Part shown: piece after piece, positions 7,719 through 16,183 of the stretch | Numbering within the stretch: the first letter of the stretch is position 1 | Layout: each line of letters begins with the position of its first letter | Assembly: GCA_944386455.1 (NCBI GenBank) | Contig: CALXBC010000004.1 | Location: 1-64,000, forward strand | Length of the DNA: 64,000 bases | From: an uncultured Clostridia bacterium | Lineage (GTDB): Bacteria > Bacillota > Clostridia > Oscillospirales > Ruminococcaceae | Direction: 5' to 3' | The notes under the pieces: model-generated | The model's input: the letters and a program-made list of their open reading frames with translations, nothing else | Told to the model about the DNA's origin: nothing | The model's database searches: none | Program-made: the position numbers and the translations under genes

Positions 7719-8252
7719 TTAGTCGAGATGCGGCAGAATTTTTTCCACATCGTTGTGCGGTCTCGGGATGACATGAGTTGCAATTACCTCGCCAAGACGG
7801 CATGCAGCAGCACCGCCTGCTTCAACAGCAGACTTTACAGCTCCGACATCGCCGCGGACCATCACGCTGACCAGTCCGGATCCGATTTTCTCAGTTCCGA
7901 TCAGAACGACGTTAGCAGCTTTTACCATTGCATCTGCAGCTTCAATTGCTGCAACCAGACCTCTGGTTTCAACCATTCCCAATGCTTCCATTTTATAGTC
8001 CTCCTTTGAAATAATTGGTTTCTGTGTATTTTCAACCGGAACAGCTTTTGATGCAGTCCCTGTGGTTGACGTTTTTTTACGATTGCTTCCAACTTCAGCC
8101 GCTTTTGCAGCCGTCTGCACGGCACTGGCGGAAACCTTTCCGGCAGAAGCCTTTGGCGGGCGCGGCGCTTTAGGTGGACGCTGGCCGGCCGACTTTCCGG
8201 AAGCCGCCTTTGGTGTTTCGGAAGCCTTTGGCGTTTTCTCACTTTCAGCCAT
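7719..8252 (-). CDS. BMC-H shell protein with long N-terminal extension and internal start
   Basis: 177 residues from ATG 8252 (AGGTGATT upstream). Residues 1 to about 87 are a low-complexity tail rich in Lys, Pro, Ala and Ser. The rest is a standard hexamer-forming BMC domain, nearly identical to the PduA-like protein encoded at 8658. Within the gene an AAAGGAGG (8000-8007) precedes an in-frame ATG at 7991 by 8 nt; the SD is made by the codons for Lys-Glu-Asp of the long form. This should also yield a bare 90-residue shell protein from 7719-7991, as known for PduB/PduB'. The basic tail may bind cargo, RNA or other shell parts. Confidence 0.87.
   Translation of the reverse strand: MAESEKTPKASETPKAASGKSAGQRPPKAPRPPKASAGKVSASAVQTAAKAAEVGSNRKKTSTTGTASKAVPVENTQKPIISKEDYKMEALGMVETRGLVAAIEAADAMVKAANVVLIGTEKIGSGLVSVMVRGDVGAVKSAVEAGGAAACRLGEVIATHVIPRPHNDVEKILPHLD
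7992..8007 (-). promoter_or_regulatory. Internal ribosome-binding site inside the long BMC-H gene
   Basis: AAAGGAGG at 8000-8007 on the minus strand, with an 8-nt spacer before ATG 7991. It is at least as strong as the site for the full-length start, so the short shell protein may be the major product. Confidence 0.75.
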
Positions 8253-8360
8253 AAGAATCACCTTTTGTCTTTCTGACTTGAGCCGAAAGACGATCCTTCC
8301 TCTTCTAATTCAAATTGTGGGGCGTCCTGCCGCGGCTGGAACCGCAGCAGGAGCATCCAT

Positions 8361-8642
8361 CTAAACCGTATCCGTATAAAGCAGCTTTACAATTTCCGGA
8401 TGCGGTCTTGGGATAACCTCACATAAGCATACGATTCCCACCTTGGCAGCAGCTTCTTTTCCTGCTTCAGCAGCAGCCGTAACATCAGACACTGTTCCAT
8501 CTACAACCAATGTAACCAAACGTCCGCCCAAGCGTTTCTCCACATGGATCAAACGCACATTGGCAGCTTTCAGCATGGCATCAAGTCCTTCGACCGCTGC
8601 TACAAGCGCCTGTACTTCCAACAGGGCAATTGCCTTTTCCAA
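8361..8642 (-). CDS. BMC-H hexameric shell protein
   Basis: A 93-residue single BMC domain (KAIALLEVQALVAAVEGLDAM start, CEVIPRPHPEIVKLL end). It is clearly more diverged than the two PduA-like copies beside it. Translation seems to start at TTG 8642, with GAGGTGA about 7 nt upstream. The pore-loop residues differ from the PduA type (KRLGGRLVT in place of EKIGSGLVT), which suggests a different pore selectivity. It is one of four BMC-H genes in a row. Confidence 0.93.
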   Translation of the reverse strand: MEKAIALLEVQALVAAVEGLDAMLKAANVRLIHVEKRLGGRLVTLVVDGTVSDVTAAAEAGKEAAAKVGIVCLCEVIPRPHPEIVKLLYTDTV

Positions 8643-8657
8643 TGGGAGTCACCTCAA

Positions 8658-8933
8658 TTATTTTAGAGTCGGCAGAATTTTTTCTACATCATTATGTGGT
8701 CTCGGGATGACATGGGTCGCTACGATTTCTCCTAAACGGGAGCCGGCAGCACCGCCTGCTTCAACAGCAGATTTCACAGCGCCAACATCACCGCGGACCA
8801 TCACGGTCACGAGTCCAGACCCAATCTTTTCGGTTCCGATCAAAACAACATTAGCTGCTTTAACCATTGCATCTGCAGCTTCAATTGCTGCAACCAAACC
8901 TCTGGTTTCCACCATTCCTAATGCTTCCATCAT
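8658..8933 (-). CDS. pduA: BMC-H hexameric shell protein, PduA/PduJ-like
   Basis: About 91 residues; the start at ATG 8933 follows AAAGGAG. The sequence is very close to PduA ([41 protein letters not shown]). It should form the main hexameric tiles and pores of the shell, through which diol, aldehyde or sugar-phosphate pass. Its closest relative in the window is the C-terminal domain of the 7719-8252 gene, pointing to a recent duplication. Confidence 0.95.
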   Translation of the reverse strand: MMEALGMVETRGLVAAIEAADAMVKAANVVLIGTEKIGSGLVTVMVRGDVGAVKSAVEAGGAAGSRLGEIVATHVIPRPHNDVEKILPTLK

Positions 8934-8960
8934 AATCAATATCTCCTTTTTATTTTTTTA

Positions 8961-9302
8961 CTAAAAATTATTAAAATTGGTATTCAGCTTATCTCTTCCA
9001 AGTGCGCTGCGCTTTGCCAGTTTTTCGGTATCGCTCTCCTGGCGGGAAATAATGTGAGACGTAATAAACATACTGCGTTCCTTGGCTGCTGCAATCCCCG
9101 CCTCAGCGGCCTGCTCCACCGCGGCAACGTCACCTTCAAACTTTACTACCATCACCAGCGGTACCTTTACAGTTTTGATCACTTCTGGAGAAGGCTTATT
9201 GTTGTCCAAAGCGACGATTTTGACATTTGCCGCTTTTGCAACTGCATCAGCCACAACGATCGCCGTAGTAAAACCATAGACCTCAATCAAACCAAGTGCC
9301 AT
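8961..9302 (-). CDS. BMC-H shell protein with altered loop and C-terminal tail
   Basis: 113 residues: a BMC domain with MALGLIEVYGFTTAIVVAD at the start, an enlarged loop (NNKPSPEVIKTVKV) where canonical hexamers are short, and a 20-residue polar tail ending NTNFNNF. The loop and tail suggest a specialised tile, perhaps with a blocked or cargo-contacting face. The start ATG 9302 has GAGGTGAA upstream. It is the first shell gene transcribed, directly after the alcohol dehydrogenase. Confidence 0.9.
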   Translation of the reverse strand: MALGLIEVYGFTTAIVVADAVAKAANVKIVALDNNKPSPEVIKTVKVPLVMVVKFEGDVAAVEQAAEAGIAAAKERSMFITSHIISRQESDTEKLAKRSALGRDKLNTNFNNF

Positions 9303-9319
9303 AATTCACCTCGTCATCA

Positions 9320-10525
9320 TTATTCCGCTACATAGGCAATTTTGATCCCCTGCATTGAAACATTGACTTCCATCGCTTCATTCATTTTGTCCAGCGGGAA
9401 CCGATGGGTAATCAAATCCTCAATCGGCAAGCCAATATATTCAGCCTGCTTCAAGAATGCGATCGTCTGCAGATATTCATGTGCTCCGTATGTCCAGGAA
9501 CCGACCAATGTAATTTCTTTGTTACACAGATCGAAGTGAGGATTAATGGTGCACTCACCATTGTTGACAAAGAAGCCCATTTCACAAAGGCCACCGCCGC
9601 GACGGATAAACTTATAAACATCAGCCGCCGCCTTCGGAGATCCGGTGCACTGGAATGCAAAATCAGCGCCAACTCCGTCTGTGACAGATTTTACATCAGC
9701 AACCCGGGCATCCAGATCAGGTGTTTCTTTAAAGTTGACCGTTTTCTGCGCGCCGAGACGTTTGGCCATTTCCAGCCGCTTGCTGTCACCATCAAGCGCA
9801 ATGATGTAGTTGATTCCGCTTGCCTTCAGTACCGCAGTCATCATCAGACCAACCGGTCCGCAGCCCTGAAGAAGGACTTTACTGTTAAAGTTCAACAGAC
9901 CTGTTGACTGCGCACGTCCAATCGCATGTACACAAACAGCTGCCAGCTCCAGCAACATTCTCTGATTGAGGTTCAGCTCATTGACCACAAAGAAAGTGGA
10001 ACCGCCTTTAATCAGCATATGGGAGGCAAACCAACCGTTAAGAGAATGACCGTCATGATGGATCAAACCGTAAATGCCCTGATTCTCACAAAGATGCGGC
10101 TGATCCGGATGGACACGGCAGGAGTTGCAGTGTCCGCAGCTGATAACAGAGGTCACCAGCTTGTCCCCGACTTTAATTGGATGTCCTGCGGTATCGCATT
10201 TTACGTTTTTACCCAGTGCGATAACCTCTCCGGTTCCCTCATGTCCGAGTATAACAGGAATATAGCCGAACGGATCGCCCTTCCATTCATGGACGTCTGT
10301 GCCGCAGATTCCACATCCCTCAACCTTGACGAGGATGTCATCATCTCCAACTTCTGGAATTGGATACTCCTGTATCTCCATCTTTCTTTCTCCAACCAGC
10401 ATGGACACCTTTGCAGTTTTAGGAATCGCGCCGGTACCGGCGGATACTGTCTGTGGTCTTGATGCCGTCAGCTCTGAAAGGACAGAACGGACAATGCCTT
10501 GAATATCCTGTTCGTTCATTTGCAT
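9320..10525 (-). CDS. Encapsulated zinc-dependent alcohol/aldehyde dehydrogenase (MDR family)
   Basis: About 401 residues from ATG 10525 (AAGAGG upstream). The N terminus MNEQDIQGIVRSVLSELTAS is an amphipathic encapsulation-type helix followed by a linker. The body is a medium-chain zinc dehydrogenase: GCGICGTDVHEWKG, the GHEGTGEVIALG motif, structural-zinc cysteines in CGHCNSCRVHPDQPHLC, and GCGPVGLMMTAV for NAD. Usual Pdu compartments use an iron-type PduQ, which is absent here. This enzyme should regenerate NAD by reducing propanal to propanol and perhaps lactaldehyde to 1,2-propanediol. Confidence 0.85.
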   Translation of the reverse strand: MQMNEQDIQGIVRSVLSELTASRPQTVSAGTGAIPKTAKVSMLVGERKMEIQEYPIPEVGDDDILVKVEGCGICGTDVHEWKGDPFGYIPVILGHEGTGEVIALGKNVKCDTAGHPIKVGDKLVTSVISCGHCNSCRVHPDQPHLCENQGIYGLIHHDGHSLNGWFASHMLIKGGSTFFVVNELNLNQRMLLELAAVCVHAIGRAQSTGLLNFNSKVLLQGCGPVGLMMTAVLKASGINYIIALDGDSKRLEMAKRLGAQKTVNFKETPDLDARVADVKSVTDGVGADFAFQCTGSPKAAADVYKFIRRGGGLCEMGFFVNNGECTINPHFDLCNKEITLVGSWTYGAHEYLQTIAFLKQAEYIGLPIEDLITHRFPLDKMNEAMEVNVSMQGIKIAYVAE

Positions 10526-10565
10526 TACAATCCTCTTCTTTCTATTTTCAGATTTTTCCAGCAAT

Positions 10566-12041
10566 TTATATGATACGGAACGAATCCGTCATCACGCATC
10601 TGCGAAGTCTGGTAAAGCTGCGCGCTGAAGTTAGCCCTTCGCCGGTAGGACCAGCGATTGTAAAGGTGGTATGTCCTTCACCGCCAAAGCCAATACCAGC
10701 ATAGGAAGGAGCGTTTTTGACAAAGATCGTGGTTTCAACTGCGCGTGCAAATTTCGTTAAATTGTCGATATTTTTGGAATGCATATGTGCTGTGTGGCGG
10801 TTTCCATGTTCCGCCTGAACCGCTTTTTCCACAGCTTCATCAATATCGTCAACCGCTACAACTGGCAGAATTGGCATCATCAGTTCAGTTTGTACGAACG
10901 GATGCTCTGCTGCAGTTTCATAAACGATACAACGGATATCTTCGCCAACCTCAATGCCAATGGCTGCAAGTATCTTGCGCGCGTCACGTCCAACCCAGTT
11001 TTTGTTAATGACCAGTTTCCCTTTATCATTCTTAACCAAAACAGTATTTACAAGCTTTTCAGCCTCTGCATCGTTAATCTGATAAGCTCCGTTTTGCAGC
11101 ATATAATAAACCAATTCATCCCTTACATTGCGGAAAACAAAAACTTCCTTTTCAGCAATACAAGGCAGATTGTTGTCAAAGGTACAGCCGTCAATAATAT
11201 CCTTTGCCGCTTTTGGAATATCTGCAGTATCATCAACGATGACCGGCGGATTTCCTGCGCCTGCACCAATCGCCTTTTTACCGGATGACAGCATGGCTTT
11301 TACCACACCGGGGCCTCCGGTACAGACCAGCATTCTCACAAGCGGGCTTTTCACCATGACATCTGCTGTTTGCATGGTCGGCTTTGCAACTGAACAAACC
11401 AAATTTGCCGGTCCGCCACAGGCGATAGATGCCCGATTAACCAAATCCACCGCATAATTTGCCGCCATGGTTGCATGTGGATGCGGATTAAATACTACTG
11501 CATTTCCCGCCGCAAACATCCCAATGGAGTTACATAATACCGTTTCACTCGGATTGGTACTGGGCGTTATACTACCTATAATACCAAACGGCGCGGTTTC
11601 CGTCAAGGTCAGGCCATGATCTCCTGTCTTGGCAGTCGTTACCAGATCCTCAGTTCCGGGTGTTTTATTAGCAACCAGGATGTGTTTGAGCGTTTTATGG
11701 TCGACTCTGCCCATTCCAGTTTCTTCGACGCCGATTTTTGCCATAATTTCAGCATCTTCCAGTATCAGTTTTCGGATCTGAGAAATTACCTTTTCCTTAT
11801 CTTCCACTGACATCATACGGATTTTTTTATAGGATTCCGATGCTGCCTCGAGCGCTTCTTCCATTGTTTCAAAAACACCAAAATAGCGTCTGCCCTGATA
11901 GGATACTGCAGTATATCCTTTTTCAGGCATTGTCGTCTTTTCTTTTGCTGTGCCGCCTGACTTTTGATCCGACGAAACAATTCTGTTCACAACTTTTTTG
12001 ACAATTTCGCTCACTTGTGCTTCTGTCATTGACTCGCTCAC
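10566..12041 (-). CDS. pduP: CoA-acylating propionaldehyde dehydrogenase PduP
   Basis: 491 residues with the aldehyde dehydrogenase fold. The catalytic Cys lies in NNLPCIAEKEVFVF, and NPHPHATMAANYAVDLV and GPTGEGLTSARSF are typical of PduP/EutE. It oxidises propanal to propionyl-CoA with NAD and CoA. The N-terminal helix (MTEAQVSEIVKKVVNRIV) followed by a Gly/Lys-rich linker is an encapsulation peptide. The GTG start at 12041 is supported by AGGGGG upstream; the gene abuts pduO with no gap. Confidence 0.95.
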   Translation of the reverse strand: MSESMTEAQVSEIVKKVVNRIVSSDQKSGGTAKEKTTMPEKGYTAVSYQGRRYFGVFETMEEALEAASESYKKIRMMSVEDKEKVISQIRKLILEDAEIMAKIGVEETGMGRVDHKTLKHILVANKTPGTEDLVTTAKTGDHGLTLTETAPFGIIGSITPSTNPSETVLCNSIGMFAAGNAVVFNPHPHATMAANYAVDLVNRASIACGGPANLVCSVAKPTMQTADVMVKSPLVRMLVCTGGPGVVKAMLSSGKKAIGAGAGNPPVIVDDTADIPKAAKDIIDGCTFDNNLPCIAEKEVFVFRNVRDELVYYMLQNGAYQINDAEAEKLVNTVLVKNDKGKLVINKNWVGRDARKILAAIGIEVGEDIRCIVYETAAEHPFVQTELMMPILPVVAVDDIDEAVEKAVQAEHGNRHTAHMHSKNIDNLTKFARAVETTIFVKNAPSYAGIGFGGEGHTTFTIAGPTGEGLTSARSFTRLRRCVMTDSFRII

Positions 12042-13013
12042 TTAATTACCCCCTTCAAAAACTCTTTTCCCAAATTCGCAAAGCAAGGTATCTTCCTCGG
12101 CGCTTCCGCCGCTGACGCCAAGCGCACCAACGATCTCACCATTCATAAGAAGTGGTTCTCCGCCGCCAAAAATTACGATTCTTCCCGAATTGGTATATTG
12201 CAGTCCATATAAAGATGCTCCAGGCTGAGAAAGCTCGCCGACCTGTTTTGTGCTCATCTTCAGTGATGTACTGGTAAAAGCTTTGTTAATTGCGATATCG
12301 ATGCTGGCAATGAACGCATCATCATCACGCTTCAAGCTCAGAAGATTCCCGCCGTTATCGCAAACTGCGGCAACCACCTTAATGCCCATCTCGCGTGCCT
12401 TAGCAATGACGACTTTACAAAGATCGTCTGCGATATCACTTAAATTATGTTTTTCGACTGCAAGTCTGATTCCATTTGTTGAAAGCGGCTGTTTTCCCGA
12501 AAACTTTGTGCCGGCTCCGGCAGCTTCATCAGAATCTGCAAGCCTCGCCAACGCATAAATATAATCAGAAGCCCGGTTGATCCAGCTCATTGCTTCCCGG
12601 CTGATTCCGCCGATCTGTGACAAGCTGATTGCTTCTCGTTCGCAGCGGCGCATCATGGTTCTCGCCAAATCCAGCGCTGCACTGCCTGCATTTTTTCCAG
12701 GAGTAATAAAAACCTTCATTTCTCCCAGTCTTGATGTGATGGAATCAATCTCCTGCTCCAAAGCCCGGATTTTTTCTGCCGTCGCGAATTTTTCAGCTCC
12801 GGCCAGTTCGCCGTTAAACGCGAAAATATCCTTTTGCAGACGATCCACTTTTTCTGCAAGTTCCTTTTCCAGATGCGGCTTTGCCGTACCCAGCGCAGAA
12901 CTGGCTTCATCCAATGTTCCAAGCACCGAAAAAATCGGACTGTTTTTTGGAATATTTTTTCGGTTGATTGTACTGGTGAATCCTCTGTCTCCAGCCTTTG
13001 TGTAAATACTCAT
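12042..13013 (-). CDS. pduO: PduO-type cob(I)alamin adenosyltransferase with C-terminal GlcG/HbpS domain
   Basis: 323 residues in two parts. Residues 1 to about 165 are the ATP:cob(I)alamin adenosyltransferase (YTKAGDRGFTSTINRKNI; RRCEREAISL; INRASDYIYALAR). Residues about 180-320 are a GlcG/HbpS-like domain (DUF336), which binds heme in the best-known PduO. It makes adenosylcobalamin for the diol dehydratase. The two-domain layout matches full-length enteric PduO. It is coupled to pduG (12-nt gap) and pduP (adjacent). Confidence 0.93.
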   Translation of the reverse strand: MSIYTKAGDRGFTSTINRKNIPKNSPIFSVLGTLDEASSALGTAKPHLEKELAEKVDRLQKDIFAFNGELAGAEKFATAEKIRALEQEIDSITSRLGEMKVFITPGKNAGSAALDLARTMMRRCEREAISLSQIGGISREAMSWINRASDYIYALARLADSDEAAGAGTKFSGKQPLSTNGIRLAVEKHNLSDIADDLCKVVIAKAREMGIKVVAAVCDNGGNLLSLKRDDDAFIASIDIAINKAFTSTSLKMSTKQVGELSQPGASLYGLQYTNSGRIVIFGGGEPLLMNGEIVGALGVSGGSAEEDTLLCEFGKRVFEGGN

Positions 13014-13025
13014 TCCATCACCCCC

Positions 13026-14849
13026 TTATTCCGACATTGCCAGACCCAATGCAACTGCACTGTGCGGCTCTAAAAATCCCAGAAGGTTTGCACGGCCTGC
13101 CGCTATTCGATAAGAAGCAAGATATTCAGAAAGAATATCTGGTATCTCAAAGTCCTGCGAGCTCCCGCCTACCAGCACTACCGATCCAATACTGCGGATG
13201 TCTCCCTCCGGAGCAACCGCCCGCAGTGCACGTTCGACATTAACTAAAAAGACTTTTTTCTTGGCTTCCCGTCGCACCAATGCAATCTTGTCAATGGTCA
13301 GTCGCTTTGAAGAACGAATCGGAACCAGCCCATCCGGCGTCACGATTACAACCCGTGAAAACAGTTCCGGCGGCAATGGTTCAGAGGCAAACTTCACACT
13401 GCCGTCCTCAAAACGCAGATAAAGCAATCCTTCTACTTTCGCCAGCGGATATTTTTTAATCAGTTCTGCGGTATCTCGGTCTTTTAAGTCCAGTTCAGAA
13501 TTGATAATCTTCGTTACCATTTCCCCTGCGCCAGCGTGATGTATGGAAGTGATGCTTCCACTTCTGTCAATCAGTGCAGCGTCGGTTGAACCTCCGCCTA
13601 AATCTATAATGGCAAGCGGAACATCCGCTCCCGGGGTCGTAAGCGCACCTTTCAGTGCCATTTCTGCTTCTTTGCCGGCCACCCGCACCGAAATACCGGT
13701 CTGCTCTGAAATTCCTCTTGCAATTGTTTCCATCGGCAATTTCAAAGTACGCACCATGGCTGCCAGCATAACAACGTTTTCCATTGCTGACTCATTTGCG
13801 ATAGCGCCTGCAACTTCGACCGACGAAAAAGTATCCGCAGCCAGCATATCCACAATGTGCATCCGATCAAGCGGTTCTCCGCAAAGCTCCGACATGGTCT
13901 GTTTAATTCTGCTTAACAATCCTCCGGCGTTGGTGCCGGCTTCACCGACAATATCGATAATTTCCCCTGCTTCAGCAGCAGCTTTCATCAGGGCATCAGC
14001 ACCACTGTTGACCTCAGCCTCGACCGTCTTTTTGGTACCAACGATTCGAATGCTGCCCGCTCTGATTTTTTTGGTTTCGACTGACGCGCCTTCTGCGTGA
14101 ATTACCACACCAGAACGACACCCGGTCAAGCTGCGTGCCACCGGGATGGCACTACGGGTTTCCTCCGGTGTCAGTCCAAACAAACCGGCGATTCCATAGG
14201 GATTGGACAGCGTTTTGATGCTTTCCCCGTTCTGGGCAACTTCAACAGCTGCACGGACACCGAGCTGTACTTTATCAATTCCGGAGACCTCGTCCACAAT
14301 CGGAATCACCCTGTCCAGCCGATTGGCAATCAATACACCGTCATCGTTCTGAACGATTGCAGCGACTATATTAACTCCTCGGGCAAAGGCATCCTTGATC
14401 AGCTTGGCGGCGAGAAAATAAGGATAGCTTTTATTTATCACCGCAATTAATTCACCCGTTCCCTCCAACCGGTCGATCGCTGCCGTCGTCCCGACAGCAA
14501 TCCCTTCCCCGCCCGGAGTATCCGGATTGTGACCGATCATTGCAGAACCAATCACCGTTGTTTCGCTGATGGTATCCATGGAAAGATCGCTGATGACCGG
14601 AGCCGCCTCATTAATTCGGATCTGACTGATTTGGGAATAGGTGAGTCCCGCATCATGAAGTGCAAGATTCAATGCCTCAATACAGCCTTTCACATTTTCT
14701 GCTGTTCCTTTCACACCTGTGGTGGCAGTCATACCTCCCGATATGTAGTGATAACGGTGCTCGCACCGTCTGATTATCACTGCCTCGGTTGTCGAATTAC
14801 CGATATCGATTCCAGCTACATACCGACATCCCGCTGTTTCATCCGGCAT
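13026..14849 (-). CDS. pduG: Diol dehydratase reactivase large subunit PduG
   Basis: 607 residues, full length for PduG/DdrA. The N terminus has the actin-like ATPase motif AGIDIGNSTTEAVI, and a second phosphate motif is in IDLGGGSTDAAL. The protein exchanges damaged cobalamin out of the diol dehydratase using ATP. It normally works with a small subunit (PduH/DdrB), but none is encoded beside it or elsewhere in the window. It lies directly after pduE, with AAAGGTGGTG before ATG 14849. Confidence 0.95.
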   Translation of the reverse strand: MPDETAGCRYVAGIDIGNSTTEAVIIRRCEHRYHYISGGMTATTGVKGTAENVKGCIEALNLALHDAGLTYSQISQIRINEAAPVISDLSMDTISETTVIGSAMIGHNPDTPGGEGIAVGTTAAIDRLEGTGELIAVINKSYPYFLAAKLIKDAFARGVNIVAAIVQNDDGVLIANRLDRVIPIVDEVSGIDKVQLGVRAAVEVAQNGESIKTLSNPYGIAGLFGLTPEETRSAIPVARSLTGCRSGVVIHAEGASVETKKIRAGSIRIVGTKKTVEAEVNSGADALMKAAAEAGEIIDIVGEAGTNAGGLLSRIKQTMSELCGEPLDRMHIVDMLAADTFSSVEVAGAIANESAMENVVMLAAMVRTLKLPMETIARGISEQTGISVRVAGKEAEMALKGALTTPGADVPLAIIDLGGGSTDAALIDRSGSITSIHHAGAGEMVTKIINSELDLKDRDTAELIKKYPLAKVEGLLYLRFEDGSVKFASEPLPPELFSRVVIVTPDGLVPIRSSKRLTIDKIALVRREAKKKVFLVNVERALRAVAPEGDIRSIGSVVLVGGSSQDFEIPDILSEYLASYRIAAGRANLLGFLEPHSAVALGLAMSE

Positions 14850-14878
14850 CCGATCACCACCTTTCCCATCGCAGTTTA

Positions 14879-15460
14879 TCAGTCTTTCAGCAAGATACCG
14901 CGTTTGTCATAAACTTCACATGCTTCTGTTACGAGTTCTGCCAGACGATGTGCATGATATTTGTTCTTCAATGTTTCTGCCATCTCTGTCAATTGTTGCC
15001 TGGTCGCACGGTTGGGACGCAGCATATCATACATTTTTATGACCACATCGTCCTCAATTACAGTCATCTCAGCTGCTCGCCGAAGATTTTCAGCGATTTG
15101 ACGTTTTCCGGCGCTTTCTGCAATATCAGCCTGATTTAGCAGCATCTCAGCAGAGATCCGTACATCCTCAATATCAATTCTGCCGTCTGAAACCGCGTCC
15201 AGTGTAACATCAGCAAGCGGTTTTCCAGTTGGCGTCTTAATGATATCGCGATGCTTTTCCATCAACGGATAATCCGCAACAGTATAGCGTCCATTCGCTG
15301 GAACACTCTCTATTTTCTTTGATCCATCTTCCGCAGCAGACTGAGTCTGTTTTGTTACAGACGGCTTTTCCGGCTTCGGTGCAGAAGCGGCTGCTGCCGC
15401 CTGGCCTTTGACTTCCTGTGCAATTTTAGCCACCAAAGAGTCAATCAAATTATCCTGCAT
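14879..15460 (-). CDS. pduE: B12-dependent propanediol dehydratase small subunit PduE
   Basis: About 193 residues from ATG 15460 (GAGAGG 9 nt upstream); a longer in-frame reading overlaps pduD and has no ribosome-binding site. The N terminus MQDNLIDSLVAKIAQEV is an encapsulation-type amphipathic helix, followed by an Ala/Lys/Pro linker and then the conserved subunit core (YPLMEKHRDIIKTPTGKPL). It completes the alpha2beta2gamma2 enzyme with PduC and PduD that converts 1,2-propanediol to propanal. Confidence 0.93.
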   Translation of the reverse strand: MQDNLIDSLVAKIAQEVKGQAAAAASAPKPEKPSVTKQTQSAAEDGSKKIESVPANGRYTVADYPLMEKHRDIIKTPTGKPLADVTLDAVSDGRIDIEDVRISAEMLLNQADIAESAGKRQIAENLRRAAEMTVIEDDVVIKMYDMLRPNRATRQQLTEMAETLKNKYHAHRLAELVTEACEVYDKRGILLKD

Positions 15461-15479
15461 CCGTTTCATCCTCTCATTT

Positions 15480-16166
15480 TTACACTGATTCCTGCCATTC
15501 AATCCGAAGCTCTTCCGGCGGCTTTCCACCGACCACATGCTCCGTCTCCTTTATATGAAGGATAGCAGCCTTTGCCTGAAACTTCGGCCGTGTCATACAG
15601 TCATTGATGGTTTCGATTGGAACAGGAGACTGTCCCTTGGCATAACGCGCAGCGTTTTTACCGATTTTACGATACAACTCCAGCGTTAAAACAGGCGCCT
15701 GAGGAAACAGCTCCAAGTTAGTGAGTGGAAACAGGTCCTTCTGATGGATAACAGCTGTGCCTTTAGACTGAAGTCCGACTCCGATGCCGGAGCCGCTCAA
15801 TTTTGCCGCCCGAAGCGCAATAAATGCAACATCAGAAGTTTCATATACTTTGATAAAACGTACCCGCAGGCCTTCTTCCTCAATACCCGCTGCAATTTCA
15901 CGCAGGACATCGCTGTGTGGAATACCGCAGATAGTTTGCGTCTGATACTCAGCCACCGCGGGTGCCAGGCCGATTACAACCTCATCCGGATATTTTCCTT
16001 CTTCTGCGGGGCCTAAATCGGTAACTGTCATGCCACCCGAAAGCACCGGTGCCGCAGATTCAGCAGCGACGCCGGAATTTTCAGCAGGAGCGGAAGCATT
16101 CATTTCGGAAACCGCTTCCATAACCCGGCGGGTAACTTCTGCGATCAGCTTTTCATCAATTTCCAT
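15480..16166 (-). CDS. pduD: B12-dependent propanediol dehydratase medium subunit PduD
   Basis: 228 residues. The N terminus [19 protein letters not shown] is a classic PduD encapsulation peptide, shared almost exactly with PduL of this operon, then an Ala/Ser linker. The core has [19 protein letters not shown] and [17 protein letters not shown], typical of the beta subunit that contacts the cobalamin nucleotide. GGGAGG lies ahead of ATG 16166. It follows pduC by 17 nt. Confidence 0.95.
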   Translation of the reverse strand: MEIDEKLIAEVTRRVMEAVSEMNASAPAENSGVAAESAAPVLSGGMTVTDLGPAEEGKYPDEVVIGLAPAVAEYQTQTICGIPHSDVLREIAAGIEEEGLRVRFIKVYETSDVAFIALRAAKLSGSGIGVGLQSKGTAVIHQKDLFPLTNLELFPQAPVLTLELYRKIGKNAARYAKGQSPVPIETINDCMTRPKFQAKAAILHIKETEHVVGGKPPEELRIEWQESV

Positions 16167-16183
16167 TTCAGGCTTCCTCCCCT

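Noticed and set aside
9082..11810. Plus-strand frames opposite the alcohol dehydrogenase and pduP genes
   Set aside because: They are antisense to well-supported genes and show no motifs or translation signals.
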